A DNA stretch of 64,000 bases from Arcobacter nitrofigilis DSM 7299 (lineage in GTDB: Bacteria > Campylobacterota > Campylobacteria > Campylobacterales > Arcobacteraceae). Positions 37,280 through 44,974 of the stretch are shown one piece after another; within the stretch, counting starts at the first letter, position 1; each line of letters begins with the position of its first letter. Location of the stretch: NCBI RefSeq assembly GCF_000092245.1, contig NC_014166.1, positions 620,001 to 684,000 of the forward strand, in the 5' to 3' direction. Below the pieces are notes generated by a model. That model was not told the DNA's origin, made no database searches, and was given only the letters and a program-made list of their open reading frames with translations. A program made the translations under genes and the position numbers.

Positions 37280-37494
37280 AATACTTTTATTTTTTATATT
37301 ATTATATTATAAAATAGGTATTAAGGGCATAAAATTAACAATTCTGTGTTAAAGCAGATAATATTTTGTTTTTTTTAGTACTATGTTTATTCTATAATTA
37401 TAAGTTGAAGTAATAATATTATTTATAATAAATTAATATTTAAGTTGTATACTTCCAAAATATTAATAAGTAAAAATTATTAAAAAGTTATAAA

Positions 37495-37704
37495 ATGTAC
37501 AAATATTTAAAAATTTTCAATTTCTATATTGATGGCTTTAAAAACCTTACTGTAGGTAAAACTCTATGGAAGATCATAATTATAAAAATAATTTTAATTG
37601 TAACTCTTCTAAATTTTTATATTTATGATAAATCAATAAATAGTGAATATAAAACTACCAAAGAAAAAATAAATTTTGTATATAAAAATATTACAAAGGA
37701 TTAA
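37495..37704 (+). CDS. DUF4492 small membrane protein of the cyd operon
   Basis: The 69-aa protein has one hydrophobic helix (WKIIIIKIILIVTLLNFYIY) flanked by basic residues. It resembles DUF4492, which I know as a small protein directly upstream of cydA in Campylobacter and Helicobacter relatives. The stop is 2 nt before the cydA ATG, so the genes are co-translated. A role in assembling or stabilising the bd oxidase is inferred from position only. The 215 bp upstream are very AT-rich with no operator I can name. Confidence 0.72.
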   Translation: MYKYLKIFNFYIDGFKNLTVGKTLWKIIIIKIILIVTLLNFYIYDKSINSEYKTTKEKINFVYKNITKD

Positions 37705-37706
37705 AT

Positions 37707-39233
37707 ATGGAAGCACATTTAGTAGATTGGTCTAGAGCTCAATTTGCATTAACTGCTATTTATCATTGGCTTTTTGTTCCTTTAACTTTGGGATTAGGAT
37801 TTATAATAGCTTTTATGGAAACTATTTATGTAAAAACTGGCGATGAATTTTGGAAAAAAACAACAAAGTTTTGGATGGGATTATTTGCTATAAATTTTGC
37901 TATAGGAGTTGCAACTGGTCTTATAATGGAGTTCGAGTTTGGAACTAATTGGGCAAATTATTCGTGGTTTGTTGGAGATATTTTCGGAGCTCCTTTAGCA
38001 ATAGAGGGACTTTTGGCATTTTTTATGGAGTCAACTTTTTTTGCTGTTATGTTTTTTGGTTGGGATAAGGTAAGTAAAAAATTCCATCTTATTTCAACTT
38101 GGCTTGTAGCAATTGGTTCGAACCTAAGTGCCTTGTGGATTTTAGTAGCAAATGGTTGGATGCAATATCCAACTGGTGTAAAATTTAACCCAGACACAGT
38201 TAGAAATGAGATGTATAACTTTTGGGATGTTATTTTATCTCCAGTTGCTGTAACAAAATTCTTGCATACAATTTCAAGTGGATACATTATGGCTTCTTTA
38301 TTTGTTGTGGGAGTTTCTGCTTGGTTTTTGTTGAAAAAAAGAGAAATTAAATTTGCAAAAAAATCAATGATAGTTGGTGCTACTTTTGGATTAATCACTT
38401 CAATATTTATTTTACTAACAGGAGATGAGTCTGCCCATCAAGTTGCACTAAAACAACCTGTAAAACTAGCTGCTATGGAAGGTTTATATGAAGGTAAAGT
38501 TAAAGCTGGAATAACAGGTATTGGTATTTTAAATCCAAAGAAAAATTTAACCAATGATGAAGATAGTTATTTATTTGAAATCAATGCTCCTTATGCCCTT
38601 TCTTTTTTGGCTTTTCATGATATAGATTCTTTTGTTCCTGGTTTAAAAGATTTGGTTTATGGAAATGATAAATATGGTATCGAATCTGTTAAGTCAAAAA
38701 TGCTAAAAGGAAAAATTGCAATTGATGCCCTAAAAGAGTACAAAGAAGCAAAAAAAAGTGGTGACATGGTAAGTCAGCTAACAAATAGGTCTATTTTAGA
38801 AAAAAATATGAAATACTTTGGATATGGACACTTGAAAAAACCAGAGGATGTTGTTCCTCCTGTTGCAATTACATTTTACTCTTTTCATACAATGGTAGCT
38901 CTTGGAACATGGTTTTTCCTTCTTTTTGTTTTGATTTTATTTTTTAGTATAAAAAGAGAGATATCAAAATATAAACTTCTTTTAATATCTTCAATAGCCT
39001 CTATTCCTTTAGGATATATTGCAAGTGAAGCAGGCTGGATAGTTGCTGAAGTTGGTAGACAACCTTGGGCTATACAAGATTTGATGCCAGTTGGAATTGC
39101 TGTTACTGATATCTCATCTACAAGTGTACAAGCAACCTTTTTTCTATTTGCTGTTTTATTTACATTGCTTCTTGTAGCTGAGATAAAGATTATGCTTAAA
39201 CAAATATCTCTTGGTTTTGAGGGAGGACATTAA
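37707..39233 (+). CDS. cydA: Cytochrome bd quinol oxidase subunit I
   Basis: CydA oxidises quinol and carries all three hemes of the bd oxidase, a high-affinity terminal oxidase. The 508-aa protein has about nine helices. The heme d/b595 axial His is His20 in IYHWLF, the b558 ligands are His in KFLHTISSGY and Met in FHTMVALG. The proton-channel acids appear in APLAIEGLLAFFMES, and GRQPW is present near the end. The quinol-binding loop is extended. A strong AAAGGA site precedes the ATG. It is part of DUF4492-cydA-cydB. Confidence 0.95.
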   Translation: MEAHLVDWSRAQFALTAIYHWLFVPLTLGLGFIIAFMETIYVKTGDEFWKKTTKFWMGLFAINFAIGVATGLIMEFEFGTNWANYSWFVGDIFGAPLAIEGLLAFFMESTFFAVMFFGWDKVSKKFHLISTWLVAIGSNLSALWILVANGWMQYPTGVKFNPDTVRNEMYNFWDVILSPVAVTKFLHTISSGYIMASLFVVGVSAWFLLKKREIKFAKKSMIVGATFGLITSIFILLTGDESAHQVALKQPVKLAAMEGLYEGKVKAGITGIGILNPKKNLTNDEDSYLFEINAPYALSFLAFHDIDSFVPGLKDLVYGNDKYGIESVKSKMLKGKIAIDALKEYKEAKKSGDMVSQLTNRSILEKNMKYFGYGHLKKPEDVVPPVAITFYSFHTMVALGTWFFLLFVLILFFSIKREISKYKLLLISSIASIPLGYIASEAGWIVAEVGRQPWAIQDLMPVGIAVTDISSTSVQATFFLFAVLFTLLLVAEIKIMLKQISLGFEGGH

Positions 39234-39234
39234 T

Positions 39235-40368
39235 ATGTTTGAAAATCTTACTTTACTTCAATTACAACAATATTGGTGGATAATAATTTCACTTTTAGGT
39301 GGTTTATTTGCTTTTATTATGTTTGTTCAAGGTGGTCAAACACTATTGGGAAGATTATCAAAGGGTGATGAGACGTTAAAAACTATGCTTATAAATTCTC
39401 TTGGTAGAAAATGGGAATTGGGCTTTACTACCTTAGTACTTTTTGGGGGAGCACTTTTTGCTGCTTTTCCTTTATTTTATTCTACAAGTTTTGGTGGAGC
39501 GTATTGGGTATGGATGGCAATTTTATTTTGTTTTATTATTCAAGCGGTAAGTTATGAATTTAGAAAAAAAGCTAATAATTTTTTAGGCCAAAAAGTTTAT
39601 GAGTTGTTCCTTTTTATAAATGGAAGTGTAGGTGTGATTTTATTAGGAATTGCAATAGCTACTTTTTTTTCTGGTTCAAGCTTTAGTGTGGATACAAATA
39701 ATTTCTCACATTGGCATGGCTCATATAGAGGATTAGAAGCTGCAAGTAGTATATTTAATCTATCTTTAGGTTTTGCACTATTTTTTCTAGTGAGAATTTC
39801 AGGAGCCTTATATTTTATAAATAATATTGATAATGAAACCATAAAAGAAAGAGCAATAAGAAGTATAAAAATTGATATGCTTATTTTTCTATTTTTCTTT
39901 TTGATTTTCTTATATTTACTTTTGAGTAAAAGTGGTTTTGCTTATGATAATAATGGATTGGTATATTATCAAGAGTACAAATATTTATATAATTTTGTAG
40001 AGATGCCAATAGTTTTAGGAATGTTCTTAATAGGTTTGTTGATGGTTATAATTGCAGTTTTTATGACCATTCATTTTAATAAAACTTGTTGTATCAAAAC
40101 AGCAGGTGTTGGTATTGTATTAACTGTAATGGCTTTGTTTTTAAATGTTGGGTTAAATGGAACTTCATATTATCCTTCAACTTTTGATATTCAAAGTTCA
40201 TTGACTATTCAAAATAGTTCAGGAAGTCATTATACTTTGACTACTATGTCTTATGTTTCACTAATTGTTCCTTTTGTTTTGGCATATATTACTTATGCTT
40301 GGTATCAAATGGATAAAGTGAAAATAACTAAAGATGAGATGGAAGATTCTCACACTCATAAATATTAG
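39235..40368 (+). CDS. cydB: Cytochrome bd quinol oxidase subunit II
   Basis: CydB is the structural partner of CydA and has about eight to nine helices over 377 aa. The start LQQYWWIIISLLGG and the GGQTLLGRL segment match the family, as does YEFRKKANN. I chose ATG 39235, just after the cydA stop and behind GAGGGAGG. An upstream in-frame ATG lies within cydA and is unlikely. Two tiny membrane ORFs follow within 110 nt. Confidence 0.93.
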   Translation: MFENLTLLQLQQYWWIIISLLGGLFAFIMFVQGGQTLLGRLSKGDETLKTMLINSLGRKWELGFTTLVLFGGALFAAFPLFYSTSFGGAYWVWMAILFCFIIQAVSYEFRKKANNFLGQKVYELFLFINGSVGVILLGIAIATFFSGSSFSVDTNNFSHWHGSYRGLEAASSIFNLSLGFALFFLVRISGALYFINNIDNETIKERAIRSIKIDMLIFLFFFLIFLYLLLSKSGFAYDNNGLVYYQEYKYLYNFVEMPIVLGMFLIGLLMVIIAVFMTIHFNKTCCIKTAGVGIVLTVMALFLNVGLNGTSYYPSTFDIQSSLTIQNSSGSHYTLTTMSYVSLIVPFVLAYITYAWYQMDKVKITKDEMEDSHTHKY

Positions 40369-40376
40369 GAGCTAAA

Positions 40377-40472
40377 ATGGAATATTTAAGTTCAATTGTT
40401 TGGCTTATTTCATGGCCTTTGGTGATATATATTTCTTATAAATTAATAGAATGGAACATAAAGAAAATTTAA
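40377..40472 (+). CDS. CydX-like 31-aa single-helix protein
   Basis: ATG at 40377 follows a clean TAGGAGCTAAA ribosome site 8 nt after cydB. The 31-residue product has one hydrophobic helix (WLISWPLVIYISYKLI) and a basic C-terminus. Size, position after cydB and single-helix design match the CydX/CbdX subunits of bd oxidases in other bacteria, although the sequence itself does not clearly match E. coli CydX. A subunit role is inferred. Confidence 0.62.
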   Translation: MEYLSSIVWLISWPLVIYISYKLIEWNIKKI

Positions 40473-40473
40473 T

Positions 40474-40608
40474 ATGATTAAATTGATGAAAAGAACTTTT
40501 ATCTATTTCTTTTTTTTTATGCTTTTTGTAAATTTAGCACAGAATATATATAAATATTATTATAACAAGGATAATAAAAATGATTACATTTCCACTAAAA
40601 ACAAATAA
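40474..40608 (+). CDS. Second tiny membrane ORF after cydB
   Basis: This 44-codon frame begins 1 nt after the CydX-like stop and ends inside the next gene (29-nt overlap). The product is basic with one hydrophobic stretch (IYFFFFMLFVNLA). There is no strong ribosome site, so it would depend on coupling. It may be a real small membrane protein or a chance AT-rich frame. Confidence 0.35.
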   Translation: MIKLMKRTFIYFFFFMLFVNLAQNIYKYYYNKDNKNDYISTKNK

Positions 40609-41035
40609 AGAAAATGCAGCGGTATCACCCCTGTTTGGTAAAGCAAAATATTTTGCTTTTTTTGATGGCAAAAATTTAAGTATTGAGGCAAATCCATACG
40701 AAAGAGGTTCAAAACTTATTAATTGGTTTAATGAAAAAGGTGTAGATACAATAGTAATAAAAGAGATGGGTGCTAAACCTTTTGAAGCTATTTCTAAAAC
40801 AGCTATAAAAGTATTGTATGCAGGTAATGATAGAGTTACTACAAATGAGGTATTAGAAAACTATACTACTAATAGCTTAAAAGAGTTATCAATAGATGAA
40901 CTTCAAAAAATAGTTAAAGAGCACAAAGGAGATAAAAGTTCTTCTTGTCATTCACATTCACATGAAGGTGAAACTAAAAAGAGTTGTCATAAAAAAATGG
41001 TAGCTCAAAATCCATATGTTTTTTTAAATAAATAG
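40580..41035 (+). CDS. NifX/NifB-type Fe-Mo cofactor-binding-fold protein with His/Cys tail
   Basis: The 151-aa protein has the dinitrogenase iron-molybdenum cofactor (Di-Nase) ribonuclease-H-like fold at residues ~1-110 (PLKTNKENAAVSPLFGKAKYFAFF near the start and the later TIVIKEMGAKPFEA). The tail holds a metal-ligand cluster: SCHSHSHEG and KSCHKK. No nif genes are in the window, so this is probably one of the stand-alone members. Metal or Fe-S handling is inferred from the tail and from the neighbouring bd oxidase. AAGGATAATAAA precedes the ATG. Confidence 0.75.
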   Translation: MITFPLKTNKENAAVSPLFGKAKYFAFFDGKNLSIEANPYERGSKLINWFNEKGVDTIVIKEMGAKPFEAISKTAIKVLYAGNDRVTTNEVLENYTTNSLKELSIDELQKIVKEHKGDKSSSCHSHSHEGETKKSCHKKMVAQNPYVFLNK

Positions 41036-41066
41036 TACAAAGCTTCTAGCTTTGTACTAAATTTTT
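41033..41066. terminator. Bidirectional terminator between the NifX-like and fumarase genes
   Basis: TAGTACAAAGCT and AGCTTTGTACTA pair perfectly over 12 bp with a 3-nt loop, followed by ATTTTT. The stem begins with the stop codon of the NifX-like gene. A-rich sequence on the other side lets it also end the minus-strand fumarase transcript. Confidence 0.78.
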
Positions 41067-42555
41067 AGATAGTTCTCCACTTAGCAGGCCCAGTAGTATG
41101 AATAGAAACACCTTCAGTATCAACAGCTACAGTAACAGGCATGTCTTTAACCTCAAACTCATAGATAGCTTCCATACCAAGTTCTTCAAATGCTAATACT
41201 TTTGCTGATTTAATTGATTGTGAAATCAAATAAGCAGCTCCACCAGTAGCAATTAAGTACATTGATTTATACTCTTTGATTAAATCAATTGTTGGTTGTT
41301 TTCTTTCAGCTTTTCCAATCATTCCCATGATTCCTATTTCCATCATGTCTTTAGTAAATTTATCCATTCTTGTAGATGTTGTTGGTCCCGCTGGTCCTAC
41401 TGCTTCATCTCTTACAGGATCAACTGGTCCAACATAATAAATAAATCTATCTTCTAATTTAACTCCATTAGGAAGATCTTTTCCAGCATTTTTATATTCA
41501 ACTATTTTTTTATGTGCTGCATCTCTTGCAGTTAAAATTTTCCCTGAAAGTAAAAGTGTATCTCCTGATTTAAATTGAGATAAATTCTCTTTTGTTAAAT
41601 CTTCTATATTTACTCTTTTAATTGTATCCATTGGTAATTCAATATCTGGCCATAAATCTAAATCTGGTTTATTAAATATTGCTGGTCCATTACCTTTTAG
41701 TTTAAAGTGAATATGTCTTGTTGCTGCACAGTTTGGAATCATAGCAACAGGAAGTGATGCTGCATGACATGGGTAATCTAATATTTTAACATCAAGTACA
41801 GTTGTAATTCCACCAAGACCTTGAGCTCCAATTCCTACTTTATTAATATCTTCATATAATTTAAGTCTTAATTCTTCTAGGGCATTTTTTGGACCCCTTG
41901 CTTTAAGTTCATGTATATCAACATGACTCATTAAAGACTCTTTTGCTAAAAGCATAGATTTCTCAGGATTTCCTCCAATTCCAATTCCTAATATTCCAGG
42001 AGGACACCATCCAGCTCCCATATTTCTAACATTTTCCATAACCCAATCATAAATACTATCACTTGGGTTTAATACAGCAAATTTAGATTTGTTTTCACTT
42101 CCTCCACCTTTTGCTGCAACTGTAATATCTATCTCATCTGAATTATCTACACTTACATGAATAACTGCTGGTGTATTGTTTTTTGTATTTACTCTTTTTC
42201 CAGCAGGATCTGCAACTACTGAATATCTTAAAGTGTTATCTGGATCTGTATACCCTTTTGCAACACCTTCATTTAATAAATCAACTAACTCTTTTTTAAT
42301 ATCTAAAGGAGCATTTAATCCAACCTTTACAAAGATATTAACACTTCCTGTATCTTGACATAAAGGTCTATGACCCATTGCACACATTTTTGAATTAATT
42401 AATATTTGTCCAATTGCATTTTTTGCAGCTTCACCTTTTTCTACATTATAAGCTTCTACCATCCCTTTTACAAAATCTTCTGGATGATAAAATGATATAT
42501 ATTGACATGCATCTGCTATACTCTCGATTATATCTTCTTCGGTTATTTTTTTCAT
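41065..42555 (-). CDS. fumA: Class I (Fe-S) fumarate hydratase
   Basis: The enzyme interconverts fumarate and malate using an oxygen-sensitive [4Fe-4S] cluster. The 496-aa single chain contains both alpha and beta regions. Likely cluster Cys residues are Cys66 in RPLCQDTGS, the Cys in GAGWCPPGILG and the Cys in IPNCAATRH. The C-terminal half has GPAGPTTSTRM and IATGGAAYL, typical of class I enzymes. It is transcribed alone on the minus strand, with AAAGG upstream of the ATG. Tartrate dehydratase is a relative but is normally two subunits. Confidence 0.9.
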   Translation of the reverse strand: MKKITEEDIIESIADACQYISFYHPEDFVKGMVEAYNVEKGEAAKNAIGQILINSKMCAMGHRPLCQDTGSVNIFVKVGLNAPLDIKKELVDLLNEGVAKGYTDPDNTLRYSVVADPAGKRVNTKNNTPAVIHVSVDNSDEIDITVAAKGGGSENKSKFAVLNPSDSIYDWVMENVRNMGAGWCPPGILGIGIGGNPEKSMLLAKESLMSHVDIHELKARGPKNALEELRLKLYEDINKVGIGAQGLGGITTVLDVKILDYPCHAASLPVAMIPNCAATRHIHFKLKGNGPAIFNKPDLDLWPDIELPMDTIKRVNIEDLTKENLSQFKSGDTLLLSGKILTARDAAHKKIVEYKNAGKDLPNGVKLEDRFIYYVGPVDPVRDEAVGPAGPTTSTRMDKFTKDMMEIGIMGMIGKAERKQPTIDLIKEYKSMYLIATGGAAYLISQSIKSAKVLAFEELGMEAIYEFEVKDMPVTVAVDTEGVSIHTTGPAKWRTI

Positions 42556-42630
42556 AATTAGATACCTTTATAATTAAATTACGTAAGTATAACTAATTAA
42601 AGTTTATTAAGCTTAGTTTTTTTTGATCTT

Positions 42631-42652
42631 AAAATCATATGAAAATCATATG
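42631..42652. promoter_or_regulatory. 11-bp tandem repeat upstream of the two-component operon
   Basis: AAAATCATATG occurs twice in exact tandem (period 11, one helical turn). OmpR-family regulators bind such direct repeats, and this one lies about 100 bp upstream of an operon encoding an OmpR-type regulator. Autoregulation is inferred. The inverted repeat TTAACT-TTG-AGTTAA follows at 42672-42686. Confidence 0.5.
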
Positions 42653-42729
42653 AATATTTTTGTAACACATATTAACTTTGAGTTAACATTTTATTTAGAA
42701 ATGGTTATATCTCTCTGACACAATTGTAA

Positions 42730-42735
42730 TATAAT
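42730..42735 (+). promoter_or_regulatory. -10 element TATAAT for the two-component operon
   Basis: A perfect TATAAT lies 16 nt before the ATG at 42752, with AAGGAGG between. No clear -35 is seen at 16-18 nt upstream, consistent with an activated promoter. Confidence 0.5.
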
Positions 42736-42751
42736 AATTAAGGAGGTGTAG

Positions 42752-43042
42752 ATGAAAAGAATACTTATAACTGTAGTATTATTAAGTAGTTTAGTATCAA
42801 CATTCTTATTTGCAGTGGATATAAAAAAAGATAGCGGTGATTTAAAAAACAGCCAAAATCTTAGGATAGAATCTTATTCAAAAGCATTTAAAGATGGAAA
42901 ATTTGATAAAAATAAATATATCGGCATATCTTTGAATAACTATAAAAATATGGTAGAATATGAAGCTTCTTTAACAGAAAAGATTTATAATATTTTAACA
43001 GATAAACAAAAAAAACAATTAAAAGAGATGCTTGATTCATAA
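42752..43042 (+). CDS. Small secreted CpxP/Spy-like protein
   Basis: The 96-aa protein has a signal peptide (basic MKR, hydrophobic core, cleavage near FLFA-VD), so it is periplasmic. The remainder is helical and charged and ends in LTDKQKKQLKEML, similar to the LT-x-EQ-x-x-x-L element of CpxP/Spy proteins. It precedes a response regulator and a sensor kinase, the order seen for cpxP-cpxRA, so it may modulate the kinase. The AAGGAGG site is very strong. Family membership is not certain. Confidence 0.6.
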   Translation: MKRILITVVLLSSLVSTFLFAVDIKKDSGDLKNSQNLRIESYSKAFKDGKFDKNKYIGISLNNYKNMVEYEASLTEKIYNILTDKQKKQLKEMLDS

Positions 43043-43052
43043 AGGTTTTAAA

Positions 43053-43730
43053 ATGATAAATATAGCAATGGTAGAAGATGATGCAGAATTAGCAGAAGTT
43101 CTTACTGAATATTTAAGTAAATTTAATATAAAAGTGACAAACTATGAAGAACCTTTTTTGGCTCTTAGTAGTTTAAAAATAAACAAATTTGATTTGATAA
43201 TTTTAGATTTAACTCTCCCTGGAATGGATGGATTAGATGTTTGTAAGCAAATAATTACAAATCATGATATTCCAATTATTATTTCAAGTGCTAGAAGTGA
43301 TATAACTGATAAAGTTACTGCTTTACAATTAGGTGCAGATGATTATTTACCAAAACCATACGACCCAAGAGAGTTAGAAGTAAGAATAAAGACTATTTTA
43401 CGAAGATACAATATAAGTACTAAAATTGAAGAGAAACCAACAAAAGTTTTTATTTTTGATGAAGAGAAAAAAGAGATAAGAAAAAATGGTAAATTTATTA
43501 GACTAACAGCTGCTGAATATGAAGTATTGTCTTTATTGATTAAAAGAGAAGGATTTATTGTCTCAAGGGATGATATCTTTGAAAATAGTGATTTATTAAA
43601 TAGTGATTATGACAATATTGGTTCACTTGCAGTTATTATAAACAGAATAAGACATAAAATAGAAGCAAATCCCAAAACACCAAATTATTTGCATACAATA
43701 AGAGGAATGGGATATAAATTTTTACAATGA
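43053..43730 (+). CDS. OmpR-family response regulator (ArsR/CpxR-like)
   Basis: The 225-aa protein has a receiver domain with the acidic pair EDD near residue 8, the phosphorylated Asp in LDLTLPGMDG near residue 50 and Lys in PKPYDPRE near residue 100. A winged-helix DNA-binding domain follows (residues ~130-225) with LTAAEYEVL and a TIRGMGYKF end. I chose ATG 43053 behind AAAGG; the open frame starts earlier inside the upstream gene. The stop overlaps the kinase start (ATGA). Confidence 0.9.
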   Translation: MINIAMVEDDAELAEVLTEYLSKFNIKVTNYEEPFLALSSLKINKFDLIILDLTLPGMDGLDVCKQIITNHDIPIIISSARSDITDKVTALQLGADDYLPKPYDPRELEVRIKTILRRYNISTKIEEKPTKVFIFDEEKKEIRKNGKFIRLTAAEYEVLSLLIKREGFIVSRDDIFENSDLLNSDYDNIGSLAVIINRIRHKIEANPKTPNYLHTIRGMGYKFLQ

Positions 43731-44974
43731 AAAAAGAGTCAATATTTTTTACAGTAACAATTAGTTTTGTTATCTCAATATTTTTAGTAATAGCTAGTTT
43801 TATAATATTAGTACTTCATACCCAAGATGATAAAGAAAAACATCTTTCAAAAAAGTATTTACCAGTAGCTAAGATGGTACTAGAACAACAAAGAACAAAT
43901 GGATTGACTAAATTTTTTGTTGAATCTTTGTCTAATATGGATATGGAATTTATAAATGATATTGGTAAAATGAATGCCGTTTTATATAATCCCCAAACAA
44001 AAGTAGCATTAGAGAGAAGATATAGAACAATTTTAGTTAGAGTTTTAGATTTACATGGTGATAGTTATTTGTTTATAAAAAGTGATGGCTTAGAAATAAT
44101 GTTTAAAGATAGTGACTATAAACATGTAAATCCATTGATATATCTAATAGTAGTTTTTGCAGTGTTATTTATAGCAATTATTTTATCTTTTATTACAACT
44201 TGGAAAAGACTATATCCAATAAAACTTTTAAAAGATAAAGTAATAACTTTAGGGGAAGAGGATTTTGATTTTGAGTATGATACAAATGATTCTGATGAAG
44301 TTTCCCAATTAGCAATTGAGTTTAAAAATACCGCAAAAAAATTAAAAAATATAAAAGAATCAAGAAATGTATTTATAAGAAATATAATGCATGAACTAAA
44401 AACTCCAATTACAAAAGGTAAGTTTCTAAGTGAATTGGAAAATAGTGATGAAAATGCTGAAAAGATGAGAAGAGTATTTACTAGATTAGAGTCTTTAATT
44501 AATGAGTTTACTCAAATCGAAGAGCTTATTTCCTCTACAAAAAATATTGTAAAAAATAACTATTTTTTAGATGATATTATAGATAATGCTACAGATATGC
44601 TTATGCTAGAAGATGATGTAATTATCTCTAAATACGAAAATAAAAAATTAAATGTAAATTTTAAACTTTTTTGTTTGGCTGTAAAAAATCTGATTGATAA
44701 TGCAATAAAATATTCAGATGATAGAAAAGTAACTATAAAAACAAATAATCAAGATGAAATAATATTTGAAAATAGTGGTGAAGGATTGAAATATCCCCTT
44801 GAAAAATACTTTGAACCATTTTTTGCAAATGAAAGTAAAAGTAAAAATAGTTTTGGACTTGGTTTATATATAGTAAACTCTATACTAAAAGCAAATAATT
44901 GCATACTTAAATATGAATATAAAGATGAAATAAATATTTTTAAAATAGCTAAAAGTGAACAAAAGGATAAATAA
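43727..44974 (+). CDS. ArsS-type sensor histidine kinase
   Basis: The 415-aa protein has two membrane helices (residues ~8-28 and ~143-163) around a short periplasmic domain, a HAMP-like linker, then the dimerisation box NIMHELKTPITKGK with the phospho-acceptor His, NLIDNAIKYSD and SFGLGLYIV. The MHELKTPITKGK sequence is typical of the ArsS group, which in H. pylori responds to acid. The stimulus here is unknown. It is coupled to the regulator by an ATGA overlap and abuts the flavoprotein gene. Confidence 0.9.
   Translation: MKKESIFFTVTISFVISIFLVIASFIILVLHTQDDKEKHLSKKYLPVAKMVLEQQRTNGLTKFFVESLSNMDMEFINDIGKMNAVLYNPQTKVALERRYRTILVRVLDLHGDSYLFIKSDGLEIMFKDSDYKHVNPLIYLIVVFAVLFIAIILSFITTWKRLYPIKLLKDKVITLGEEDFDFEYDTNDSDEVSQLAIEFKNTAKKLKNIKESRNVFIRNIMHELKTPITKGKFLSELENSDENAEKMRRVFTRLESLINEFTQIEELISSTKNIVKNNYFLDDIIDNATDMLMLEDDVIISKYENKKLNVNFKLFCLAVKNLIDNAIKYSDDRKVTIKTNNQDEIIFENSGEGLKYPLEKYFEPFFANESKSKNSFGLGLYIVNSILKANNCILKYEYKDEINIFKIAKSEQKDK

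Noticed and set aside
37405-37460. Repeated AAGTTG words upstream of the cyd operon as an operator
   Set aside because: The words are short, the region is extremely AT-rich and no symmetry or consistent spacing supports a site.
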